The notes beneath the pieces were generated by a model, which saw only the letters and a program-made list of their open reading frames with translations, did no database searches and was not told the DNA's origin. A DNA stretch of 10,655 nucleotides from Bacteroidales bacterium (GTDB lineage: Bacteria > Bacteroidota > Bacteroidia > Bacteroidales > JALTDM01): contig JALTDM010000113.1 of assembly GCA_027074135.1 (NCBI GenBank), positions 1 to 10,655 of the forward strand, given 5' to 3'. Numbering within the stretch: position 1 is the stretch's first letter; every line of letters begins with the position of its first letter. Positions 1-5,825 of the stretch are shown in pieces. The position numbers were made by a program, and so were the translations under genes.

Positions 1-1225
1 TCCCTACACCTATATTTAATAAACTATCTCCTAAATTATCGGATCCTAAATTCTTATCTACTTCATTAAGGAAGTATTGCCCGAGAATGTCGTAAGTTTC
101 TTGTTCACGGCTAAAAAAATATGAAGAAATAAATTTCAAAGTTGTTTTTTCGTTGGGTTTATAATTAAGTGAAACTGCTTCTGTTCCCGAAGTGAATCGG
201 TCAACTTCCTGCCCGTCAAAATAAATCTTCAATTTTAGTGCGGTATTGAATGTTCCGAAAGAAGTTTCGCGAGTTTTAGGCACAAACATATACGAATTGC
301 GGGAAATGTTTGTAAACAAATCCAACTCCCATTTTTCAGTTAAGTCGTAAGTAAAAAATCCTTGATAATCAAGGAAGTTAGGATAATAATCGCCTTGTTC
401 TTGCAAACCGCCTAGCAGGTATTTTGTAGTTTTGTACCTGATGCCTACATTGTAAGTAAAGCGGTTAGACGGATTAATACCTTCCAAATGAGCATTGGCA
501 CCAAGCATGCCGAATGAAAAATTTCCACCGAATTTATACGGCTTTTTATACTTTATGTCAAGCACCGAAGACATTTTATCACCGTATTTGGCATCAAAAC
601 CACCTGCAGAAAACAAAACCGACCCGACCATATCGGGATTGACAAAACTCAAACCTTCCTGCTGCCCCGCTCTGACCAAAAATGGTCTGTAAACTTCTAT
701 GTCGTTCACATAAACCAAGTTTTCGTCAAAGTTTCCGCCACGCACAGAGTATTGCGATGACAAATCATTTTTTGAGGACACTCCCGGAAGTGTCCTGAGC
801 AAACTTTCTATGCTTGCATCAGGCGAAGGTATGTTTGAAATTACTTTGGGATTTATTCTGACCAAATTGTCGCTCCTGTCATGAATTGCTTTTACCGAAA
901 CAGTATTTAATCTCTGTGCAACTTCGGGCAATACCATAAAAAATGTCTTAGTGTTTTTTTTAACTGTTATGGTTCGCTTTTTTTCTTCAAAGCCAATGCG
1001 AGAAAATTTAACTGTATAAGTTTTGCCAACTTCCAATGTGAGAGAAAAATATCCCTTTCCGTCTGTAACTGTTCCTTTGCCTGTCTCTTCCACAAAGATA
1101 TTAACCAAATCTACAGGTTGTCCATTTTCATCTTTGACAACTCCGGATATCTTAACGGTATTTTGGGCAAATAAAATCACCGGTAATAGCAAGTAAAATA
1201 TATGGAGAAGTGTGATTTTTTTCAT
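1..1225 (-). CDS. TonB-dependent outer-membrane receptor, N-terminal part (partial)
   Basis: My translation from the ATG at 1225 stays open to the left edge (408 codons), so the C-terminal barrel is missing. Residues 1-21 are a signal peptide (MKK start, hydrophobic core, ending LFAQ). Residues about 24-105 form a carboxypeptidase-regulatory-like beta-sandwich (KISGVVKDENGQPV, later GYFSL and FSRIGFEEK), the usual N-terminal domain of Bacteroidota receptors. A TonB-box-like stretch (LNTVSVKA) follows near 106-113, then the plug domain to about 228, with SLLRTLPGV, QYSVRGGNFDENLVYVNDIE and FSAGGFDAKYGDKMSSVLDI. The rest visible is early barrel strands. Such receptors import a ligand through the outer membrane using TonB-ExbBD energy. 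The ligand cannot be told here; no SusD partner is in view, and one could lie off the left edge. It has its own predicted promoter at 1267-1274, so it is probably separate from the thpR operon. Confidence 0.93.
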   Translation of the reverse strand, partial: MKKITLLHIFYLLLPVILFAQNTVKISGVVKDENGQPVDLVNIFVEETGKGTVTDGKGYFSLTLEVGKTYTVKFSRIGFEEKKRTITVKKNTKTFFMVLPEVAQRLNTVSVKAIHDRSDNLVRINPKVISNIPSPDASIESLLRTLPGVSSKNDLSSQYSVRGGNFDENLVYVNDIEVYRPFLVRAGQQEGLSFVNPDMVGSVLFSAGGFDAKYGDKMSSVLDIKYKKPYKFGGNFSFGMLGANAHLEGINPSNRFTYNVGIRYKTTKYLLGGLQEQGDYYPNFLDYQGFFTYDLTEKWELDLFTNISRNSYMFVPKTRETSFGTFNTALKLKIYFDGQEVDRFTSGTEAVSLNYKPNEKTTLKFISSYFFSREQETYDILGQYFLNEVDKNLGSDNLGDSLLNIGVG

Positions 1226-1266
1226 TAACGGTTAAACAAATCTGCTTGAATTGAAAAAATAAAACG

Positions 1267-1274
1267 CAAAGTTA
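1267..1274 (-). promoter_or_regulatory. Predicted -7 promoter element for the TonB-dependent receptor
   Basis: On the minus strand this reads TAACTTTG, an exact match to the Bacteroidota -7 consensus TAnnTTTG. It lies 41 nt before the receptor ATG, giving a leader of roughly 35 nt. No clear -33 TTTG element is seen at the usual spacing. It sits in the 72-nt gap between thpR and the receptor gene. Confidence 0.6.
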
Positions 1275-1297
1275 CTCAAAAAATTGTTTGAACATTT

Positions 1298-1861
1298 TTA
1301 TCCATTCATACTCACAGCCAACTTTTCATACACAGGACCTTCCGGTGTCAAAGTACTTTTGTAAAAAACCACCTTGCTCAATTCTCTTTCGAATTTAAAT
1401 TTTTGCGAAAACGGTTTTATAGTTTCGTAAAAATACTCTTTATTATTTACAAACTTTATACGACCTAGTGTAAGGTGCGGGACATACTCACGGTTTTCTT
1501 CTTTCAGCATTATCAATTTGCTTAATTCATTGTGGACATATACTTGCAATTGTTGCAGTACCTCATTGGGCTTTGTCTTGACAAACAGTACTCGCGGCAA
1601 GCCTTTTGATACGAAATAACTCAAACCGTCAAAATTTATTGCAGTATCTTCCCATGTTAAAGATTTTACAACGGCTTTTATTTCATCAACCAATTCTACA
1701 GAAGTATCACCGATAAATTGCAAAGTCAAATGAAATTGAAATGGATCTACCCATTTAATTTTGTCACGCGACAGGGATTGCCTTAATTTCGCATAACTTT
1801 TTTCTATTTTTTTGTAATTTACGGGAATAGCAATAAAAGTGCGAATTGTTTCGTCACTCAT
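1298..1861 (-). CDS. thpR: RNA 2',3'-cyclic phosphodiesterase (2H phosphoesterase, LigT/ThpR family)
   Basis: A 187-residue protein, the normal length for this family. It carries both signature HxTx motifs of the 2H phosphoesterase superfamily: HLTL at 44-47 within FQFHLTLQFIGD, and HLTL at 129-132 within PHLTLGRIKF. The two histidines (44 and 129) are the expected catalytic pair. The N-terminus (RTFIAIPV) is also typical. Family members hydrolyse 2',3'-cyclic phosphodiester ends of RNA to 2'-phosphomonoesters; some were first found as tRNA 2'-5' ligases. The physiological substrate is usually unknown. The enzyme should be cytoplasmic (no signal peptide). It is last in the rpsP-rimM-thpR cluster: the ATG at 1861 is only 9 nt after the rimM stop, which suggests co-transcription. 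There is no Shine-Dalgarno sequence, as is usual in Bacteroidota. Confidence 0.92.
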   Translation of the reverse strand: MSDETIRTFIAIPVNYKKIEKSYAKLRQSLSRDKIKWVDPFQFHLTLQFIGDTSVELVDEIKAVVKSLTWEDTAINFDGLSYFVSKGLPRVLFVKTKPNEVLQQLQVYVHNELSKLIMLKEENREYVPHLTLGRIKFVNNKEYFYETIKPFSQKFKFERELSKVVFYKSTLTPEGPVYEKLAVSMNG

Positions 1862-1870
1862 AACATAATA

Positions 1871-2416
1871 TTAAAAAACTTCCAAATAGCCCGGCGGCAA
1901 GTCAAGTAAAATCTCTTTTTTCTCTGTATTAACTTCTTTGATAAAGTCGCTGTAAATAGGCACGGATACGTTTTTTTCGCCTTCAAAAACCAAAAGTGGG
2001 TTTGTAGAAGATTTTTCAACCTTTGTCAACACACCTAAAACTGTATCTTGAACGGTTATCCCCTTGTAACCTACAAATTGTTCGTAATACTCGTCTTGAG
2101 GCAAAAATTCTTCTTTTTCTTCTTTAGAATCCAGAGAAATGTAAACGCTATGTTTGAGGAGACTTTCGGCTTGTTCGTAAGTATAAACGTCTTCAAGACT
2201 TACGACTACTGTAACGGGATTCTTTTCGTAAAAAGATTTAATAAGAAAAGGGATGAATTCACCGTTAACATCAACGAAAATCCATCCCTTTGTGTCTAAT
2301 AAATCAACAAATTGTTCTTCACCTATACTAAGCTCAATTTCTCCTTTTATGCCGTGTAATTTTCTGAAATAACCGATTTCCAGATATTCGCGGTCATTGG
2401 TCTTGACTAACGGCAT
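1871..2416 (-). CDS. rimM: Ribosome maturation factor RimM (16S rRNA processing)
   Basis: A 181-residue protein of normal RimM length and two-domain form. The N-terminal RimM barrel has the typical GYFRKLHGIKGEIELSI at 15-31. The C-terminal PRC-barrel-like domain (about 109-181) ends in the characteristic PIYSDFIKEVNTEKKEILL followed by DLPPGYLEVF. RimM binds ribosomal protein S19 and the 30S head and helps late maturation of 16S rRNA. Its ATG at 2416 lies 8 nt after the rpsP stop codon, so the two genes almost certainly share a transcript; rpsP-rimM linkage is widespread in bacteria. The identification is secure from the end motifs and the neighbourhood. Confidence 0.96.
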   Translation of the reverse strand: MPLVKTNDREYLEIGYFRKLHGIKGEIELSIGEEQFVDLLDTKGWIFVDVNGEFIPFLIKSFYEKNPVTVVVSLEDVYTYEQAESLLKHSVYISLDSKEEKEEFLPQDEYYEQFVGYKGITVQDTVLGVLTKVEKSSTNPLLVFEGEKNVSVPIYSDFIKEVNTEKKEILLDLPPGYLEVF

Positions 2417-2424
2417 AAATATTT

Positions 2425-2964
2425 TTAATTTTCGGCTTGTTCTGCATTTGATTCTTCTGCAGCGTTTTCTTCTGCACCTTCTTCGGTTTTTTCTGCCGCA
2501 GCTTCTTCAGCATACTTTTTGGCTAATTCTTGAGCTCTGTTTTCTTTTACTTTCTTTTCGTGGTCAAGTTGTGCTTTCTTGGCAGCTTCTTTTGCAGCCC
2601 TGATTTTTTCTTCTTTTTCAGCTATTTTCTTTTGTTTTTCTTCGTACCAAGCTTTAAACCTTCTTTCAGCTTCAGCTTCGTCAAAAGCACCTTTTTTTAC
2701 ACCTTGCAACAAGTGTTTTTTCATCAATACACCCTTATATGACAAAATTGCCCTAACGGTGTCGGTAGGTTGAGCACCTTTCATTAGCCAATCTAAAGCC
2801 TTGTCAAAATCCAATTCAATAGTTGCCGGATTTGTGTTAGGATTGTAATAACCGATTCTTTCAATAAAACGGCCATCTCGTGGCGCCCTGCTGTCTGCTA
2901 CTACAATGTGATAAAATGCGTAGCGTTTCTTACCCCTTCTAGATAATCTGATTTTTACTGGCAT
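2425..2964 (-). CDS. rpsP: 30S ribosomal protein S16 with long charged C-terminal tail
   Basis: Residues 1 to about 85 are a standard S16: MPVKIRLSRRGKKRYAFYHI, then VVADSRAPRDGRFIERIGYY and NPNTNP. The protein continues to 179 residues, about twice the length of E. coli S16 (82). From about residue 95 the tail is first Lys/Glu/Ala-rich and likely helical or coiled coil (FDEAEAERRFKAWYEEKQKK onward), then strongly acidic from about 155 to the end (repeats of EE, AE, EN). Long S16 tails of this kind are usual in Bacteroidota as I recall, so this is not a fusion peculiar to this genome. S16 is an early-binding 30S assembly protein. It is first in the rpsP-rimM-thpR operon, behind a predicted promoter at 3000-3007. 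Confidence 0.96.
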   Translation of the reverse strand: MPVKIRLSRRGKKRYAFYHIVVADSRAPRDGRFIERIGYYNPNTNPATIELDFDKALDWLMKGAQPTDTVRAILSYKGVLMKKHLLQGVKKGAFDEAEAERRFKAWYEEKQKKIAEKEEKIRAAKEAAKKAQLDHEKKVKENRAQELAKKYAEEAAAEKTEEGAEENAAEESNAEQAEN

Positions 2965-2999
2965 AATTATTATATTTTTTGTTGTAAAAAATTGGACTG

Positions 3000-3007
3000 C
3001 AAAGGTA
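3000..3007 (-). promoter_or_regulatory. Predicted -7 promoter element for the rpsP-rimM-thpR operon
   Basis: The minus strand reads TACCTTTGC, an exact match to the Bacteroidota TAnnTTTG -7 element. It is 35 nt before the rpsP ATG, so the leader would be about 30 nt. A TTTTTG lies upstream but only 11 nt away, too close for a normal -33 element. No separate promoter is apparent in front of rimM or thpR. Confidence 0.6.
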
Positions 3008-3058
3008 ATCTATTTTTTCAAAAACATTTAATTTTCAATAAGATTTTTATGAAACATT

Positions 3059-3715
3059 TTAAACTCTTTCAAATATTGCAAGTCTGATAATATTACGAAA
3101 ATAAATTTTGTATTCATACTTTTTAAATCCGTGACCTGACAATATTTCTTCCAAATTTTTACTTGAAAAGTCTTCAGCTAGTGGACATTCCAATTTGCGA
3201 TAAAAGAATTTGACATACCAAGGTGATTTATTCACATCCAACTCGTTGTAATCAATAATATACAATCTGCCACCTTTTTTTATGAGGTGTGAAAAATTAG
3301 ATAAAATTTTATTTCGTTCTTCTTGTACAAATCCGTGCAACGCAAATGAAATCATACCTGCATCAAAACTTCCTGTTTCAAAGTCAAATGGTTTGCGTAT
3401 ATCATGATTTATGAAATGTATATTTTCGTAGCCGGAAGTTTTTTTCTTAAATTTTTCTGACATAACTTTACCAATATCGGCACCGTAAAACTCAACATTA
3501 ACACCTTCTTTCTCAGCCCTTTTTTGTAAAATCATAATATTCCTACCCGTTCCCGAGCCGAAGTCTATAATCTTGTATCCGTCTTTCAATTCAATATGTG
3601 ATAAAGCATCATTTATAAACTTTTTGTATTTGCCTAAAGTCAACGTATCCATGAAAAAGTCATAAAAACGAGCTTCAAGGCCTTTAACTTCTACTTTTGA
3701 AAGTTGTTTTGCCAT
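3059..3715 (-). CDS. Class I SAM-dependent methyltransferase, substrate unknown
   Basis: A 218-residue protein with a Rossmann-type methyltransferase domain. Motif I is KIIDFGSGTGRN (48-59). The acidic residue at the end of strand 2 is in EFYGAD (D80), the adenine-binding region is HDIRKPF (104-110), and motif IV-like SFDAGMISFALHGF (116-129) is followed by LIKKGGRLYIIDYNE (144-158). The domain resembles the Methyltransf_11/25 and UbiE-like groups, but nothing fixes the substrate. The frame is open further upstream to a TTG at 3814. I choose ATG 3715 because MAKQLSKVEV starts a normal domain boundary and because a promoter element at 3736-3743 lies inside the longer version. No signal peptide or membrane segment; cytoplasmic. 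It is a single-gene unit, diverging from the HdeD-like gene. Confidence 0.85.
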   Translation of the reverse strand: MAKQLSKVEVKGLEARFYDFFMDTLTLGKYKKFINDALSHIELKDGYKIIDFGSGTGRNIMILQKRAEKEGVNVEFYGADIGKVMSEKFKKKTSGYENIHFINHDIRKPFDFETGSFDAGMISFALHGFVQEERNKILSNFSHLIKKGGRLYIIDYNELDVNKSPWYVKFFYRKLECPLAEDFSSKNLEEILSGHGFKKYEYKIYFRNIIRLAIFERV

Positions 3716-3735
3716 AATAATGTTTTCTTTTCTTG

Positions 3736-3743
3736 CAAAGATA
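3736..3743 (-). promoter_or_regulatory. Predicted -7 promoter element for the methyltransferase gene
   Basis: The minus strand reads TATCTTTGC, an exact TAnnTTTG match, 20 nt before the ATG at 3715. The predicted leader is about 14 nt. No convincing -33 element is seen. Its position argues against translation starting at the upstream TTG (3814). Confidence 0.55.
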
Positions 3744-3894
3744 ATAAAAAAGGAAAGTAATGCTGTTTTAATCTCGGATATCTCCAAAATGTGAAATTTT
3801 GACACATAAAACAAAAACTGGGTGTTAAATTGTCCGCAAAATTCAAATGGAATAAAATTAGTTATTCATGATACGAACAAAAAAAATTTAAGCT

Positions 3895-4449
3895 ATGATT
3901 AGTTATCCGAAAGAAGAATCCCTTTTTAAAGGTTACGTTGTACATACCAAAAGATTGGGAATTGCTTTTTTGATACTCGGCGCATTGGGAATTTTGTTCC
4001 CTGCGTTTATGGGTATGACAGTATCTGTATTTATGGGATGGATTATGTTATTCCTGGGACTGCTTGCTGGTTATGTTACTTACAAATCAAATTCTAGGAG
4101 TTTTTGGGGTTGGCTCAAAGCAATACTACTAGTAATTGTAGGTGCCTGGATGATAGCCCAACCCGGCATCGGTGCAAGTGCATTAACATTGCTGATGGCT
4201 ACATATTTGCTGATAGATTCATCTATTAACTTTGGACTTGCATTTAGCAAAATTCCAACTGCAAATAAAATATGGAGTGTAATAAATGGATTAGTAAGTA
4301 TTGTTTTGGCAATAATTTTTATATTCTTTGCTCCAAATCCTTTAGCTTCATCTTGGCTGTTGGGATTATATGTGGGCATTAGTTTATTATTTGACGGTAT
4401 TGTGTTGATTTCATTCAGCAAACAAGCCGATAAAACTTTACAGGCATAA
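3895..4449 (+). CDS. HdeD/DUF308-like six-helix membrane protein
   Basis: The only plus-strand gene. The 184-residue product has six hydrophobic helices at about 21-38, 42-62, 71-89, 93-117, 126-146 and 151-174, arranged as three similar helix pairs (GIAFLILGALGILFP, AILLVIVGAWMIAQP and LVSIVLAIIFIFFAPNP each precede a proline turn). This internal repetition, the length and the GxxxLxxP pattern match the HdeD/DUF308 family of inner-membrane proteins. E. coli HdeD contributes to acid resistance at high cell density; in Bacteroidota the role is not established, so a stress role here is only inferred. It begins at ATG 3895; I see no clear promoter or Shine-Dalgarno sequence in front of it. It ends just before a strong terminator hairpin. 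Confidence 0.85.
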   Translation: MISYPKEESLFKGYVVHTKRLGIAFLILGALGILFPAFMGMTVSVFMGWIMLFLGLLAGYVTYKSNSRSFWGWLKAILLVIVGAWMIAQPGIGASALTLLMATYLLIDSSINFGLAFSKIPTANKIWSVINGLVSIVLAIIFIFFAPNPLASSWLLGLYVGISLLFDGIVLISFSKQADKTLQA

Positions 4450-4464
4450 AAAGTTATCAAACAA

Positions 4465-4492
4465 AAAGGGCTGCCCGAAAGAGCAGCCCTTT
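4465..4492. terminator. Bidirectional intrinsic terminator between convergent genes
   Basis: A perfect 10-bp stem, AAAGGGCTGC and GCAGCCCTTT, encloses the 8-nt loop CCGAAAGA. It lies 16 nt after the stop of the HdeD-like gene and 24 nt beyond the stop of the TPR gene. On the minus strand the hairpin runs into CCCTTTTTGTTTG, a better U-tract than on the plus strand (CCCTTTGC), so it probably works best for the TPR gene but can serve both. Confidence 0.9.
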
Positions 4493-4515
4493 GCTATTAA
4501 AACCTTATCACTTTA

Positions 4516-5781
4516 TTATTGTTTTTTTTCCATTGCATCAAGTTGCTTTTTTATCTCTTCGTATTTATCAGTTTTTCCTAATCGGTAATAAATAATTTTA
4601 AGTGAGATGAGCGGATTTATGTCGTCGGGTTTGAGTTCATGTGCTTTTTCGAGGTATGGTAATGCTTTTTTAAAGTAGTCTAATGCTTCACTTTTCATTT
4701 TGTTATATTTCTTCAGGTCTTGGACATCATCAGCTTTTTTTAGTATTTCAACTCCCGTATTATAAAGCATTGCTCCTAAGCTGTAAACAGCATCATAAAA
4801 ATCCGGCTTAAGTTCTATAGCTTTTTTATAATCGGCTTCAGCCTTATCATGTTGTTTTAAATTTAAATCATACATATTACCTCTTGCATAATAATACGTA
4901 GGGTTGGTAGAATCTTTTTCTATAGCCATGTTCAGATAATTCAGTGCCGCATCGTTTTGTTTGCTATTTAAATAATAATTAATAAGGTCAGGTAAAAGTA
5001 AAGCACTTTCTGAAGGATATGCTGATATACCTTCTTTCATTGTTTTTATATAATTGGCAGTATCTTTTTTATCGAGATATGTTTCTGCTAACAATTTGTA
5101 AAGTAAGATTTTATCTTTGTCTGTTTTCCCATATTTTAATTGTTTAGCCAATTTAAAATATTCTAATGCTTTGTCATACTTACCGGCTTTTTTTGCAGCA
5201 AGTCCTGCATAATATGTTACTACGGTATCTGGTGTTCCTTTAAAAGATGTGCAATAAAGTGACTTTTCAAAATTGTCGAAAGATTTATTGTAATCTTTTT
5301 TGTTATAATTTTTTACACCTTTGTTGAAAAAACTGTTGCCTAGAGCAGGATAATTCATAAATACTTTCATTGTAATTTCTCTATCAACATATTTTGTTTT
5401 TCTGTTTCTAAGGGCTTTCATAAATTTTACGATTCCTTCTGGTTTTGTAAAATCTATTTTTTGTAATTCCGGGTTTTTGAAATTATATTTAAGAGCTTTT
5501 TCGAATGCGTAAAAAGCAGTATCTAAAGGATCTTTTACCAATGATTTATACTTTGGATTTTTTGTAATTGCCAGTTCTTGATAAATAAGTCCTCTGTAAT
5601 ACCAGGTTCTTGGGTCTTTGCTTGTTTTAGGGTGATTAATTGCTTTATCAATCTTTTCTTTTGCTTTTTTCAAATCGCCGCTTTTGAGGTAATTCCAAGC
5701 ACTAACCCTGTTTGACGGTTGTGCAGATACCAAGTAAGCAGCCAGTGTAAAAACAATTGATAAAAATGTTACTTTTTTCAT
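4516..5781 (-). CDS. Exported tetratricopeptide-repeat protein
   Basis: A 421-residue protein. Residues 1-20 are a signal peptide (MKKVTFLSIVFTLAAYLVSA, then Q), without a lipobox, so it is probably periplasmic. Most of the rest is TPR-type helix pairs. The clearest repeats are about 153-180 (GVKNYNKKDYNKSFDNFEKS), 187-216 (YAGLAAKKAGKYDKALEYFK), 226-257, 293-326 (YYARGNMYDLNLKQHDKAEA, then ELKPD) and 365-415. TPRs are protein-binding scaffolds and no enzymatic domain is visible, so the function is unknown. The frame extends upstream to a TTG at 5808. I choose ATG 5781 because it places the signal peptide at the very N-terminus and leaves room for a promoter element at 5810-5817. It follows gyrA closely. 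It ends with tandem TAA codons (4518-4513) before the terminator. Confidence 0.85.
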   Translation of the reverse strand: MKKVTFLSIVFTLAAYLVSAQPSNRVSAWNYLKSGDLKKAKEKIDKAINHPKTSKDPRTWYYRGLIYQELAITKNPKYKSLVKDPLDTAFYAFEKALKYNFKNPELQKIDFTKPEGIVKFMKALRNRKTKYVDREITMKVFMNYPALGNSFFNKGVKNYNKKDYNKSFDNFEKSLYCTSFKGTPDTVVTYYAGLAAKKAGKYDKALEYFKLAKQLKYGKTDKDKILLYKLLAETYLDKKDTANYIKTMKEGISAYPSESALLLPDLINYYLNSKQNDAALNYLNMAIEKDSTNPTYYYARGNMYDLNLKQHDKAEADYKKAIELKPDFYDAVYSLGAMLYNTGVEILKKADDVQDLKKYNKMKSEALDYFKKALPYLEKAHELKPDDINPLISLKIIYYRLGKTDKYEEIKKQLDAMEKKQ

Positions 5782-5809
5782 AATCTTTAATTTTTTATCG
5801 TAATTCAAA

Positions 5810-5817
5810 CAAAAATA
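5810..5817 (-). promoter_or_regulatory. Predicted -7 promoter element for the TPR protein gene
   Basis: The minus strand reads TATTTTTG, an exact TAnnTTTG match between the gyrA stop and the TPR gene's ATG at 5781, with a predicted leader of about 22 nt. The AT-rich context raises the chance-match risk and no -33 TTTG is visible. It suggests the TPR gene can be transcribed independently of gyrA. Confidence 0.45.
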
Positions 5818-5825
5818 AGGCCTAT

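Noticed and set aside
495..692. A 65-codon plus-strand frame opposite the TonB-dependent receptor
   Set aside because: The minus strand encodes a clear plug domain across this stretch.
1275..1297. Weak hairpin TCAAA-AAATTG-TTTGA after thpR as a possible terminator
   Set aside because: Only 5 AT-rich base pairs and no distinct U-tract; too weak to call.
2430..2660. Repeat-like ttcttc/gcagc low-complexity DNA
   Set aside because: It is explained by Glu, Ala and Lys codons in the S16 tail; no unit repeats with fixed spacing, so not a satellite or CRISPR.
2048..2773. Phe-rich plus-strand frames opposite rimM and rpsP
   Set aside because: The runs of Phe come from reading the Lys/Glu-rich S16 tail and rimM codons backwards; not real proteins.
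4080..4460. A 126-codon open frame on the minus strand, antisense to the HdeD-like gene
   Set aside because: It overlaps a well-supported membrane protein almost completely and crosses the terminator stem-side region; its translation resembles no protein family and looks like the reverse reading of helix codons.
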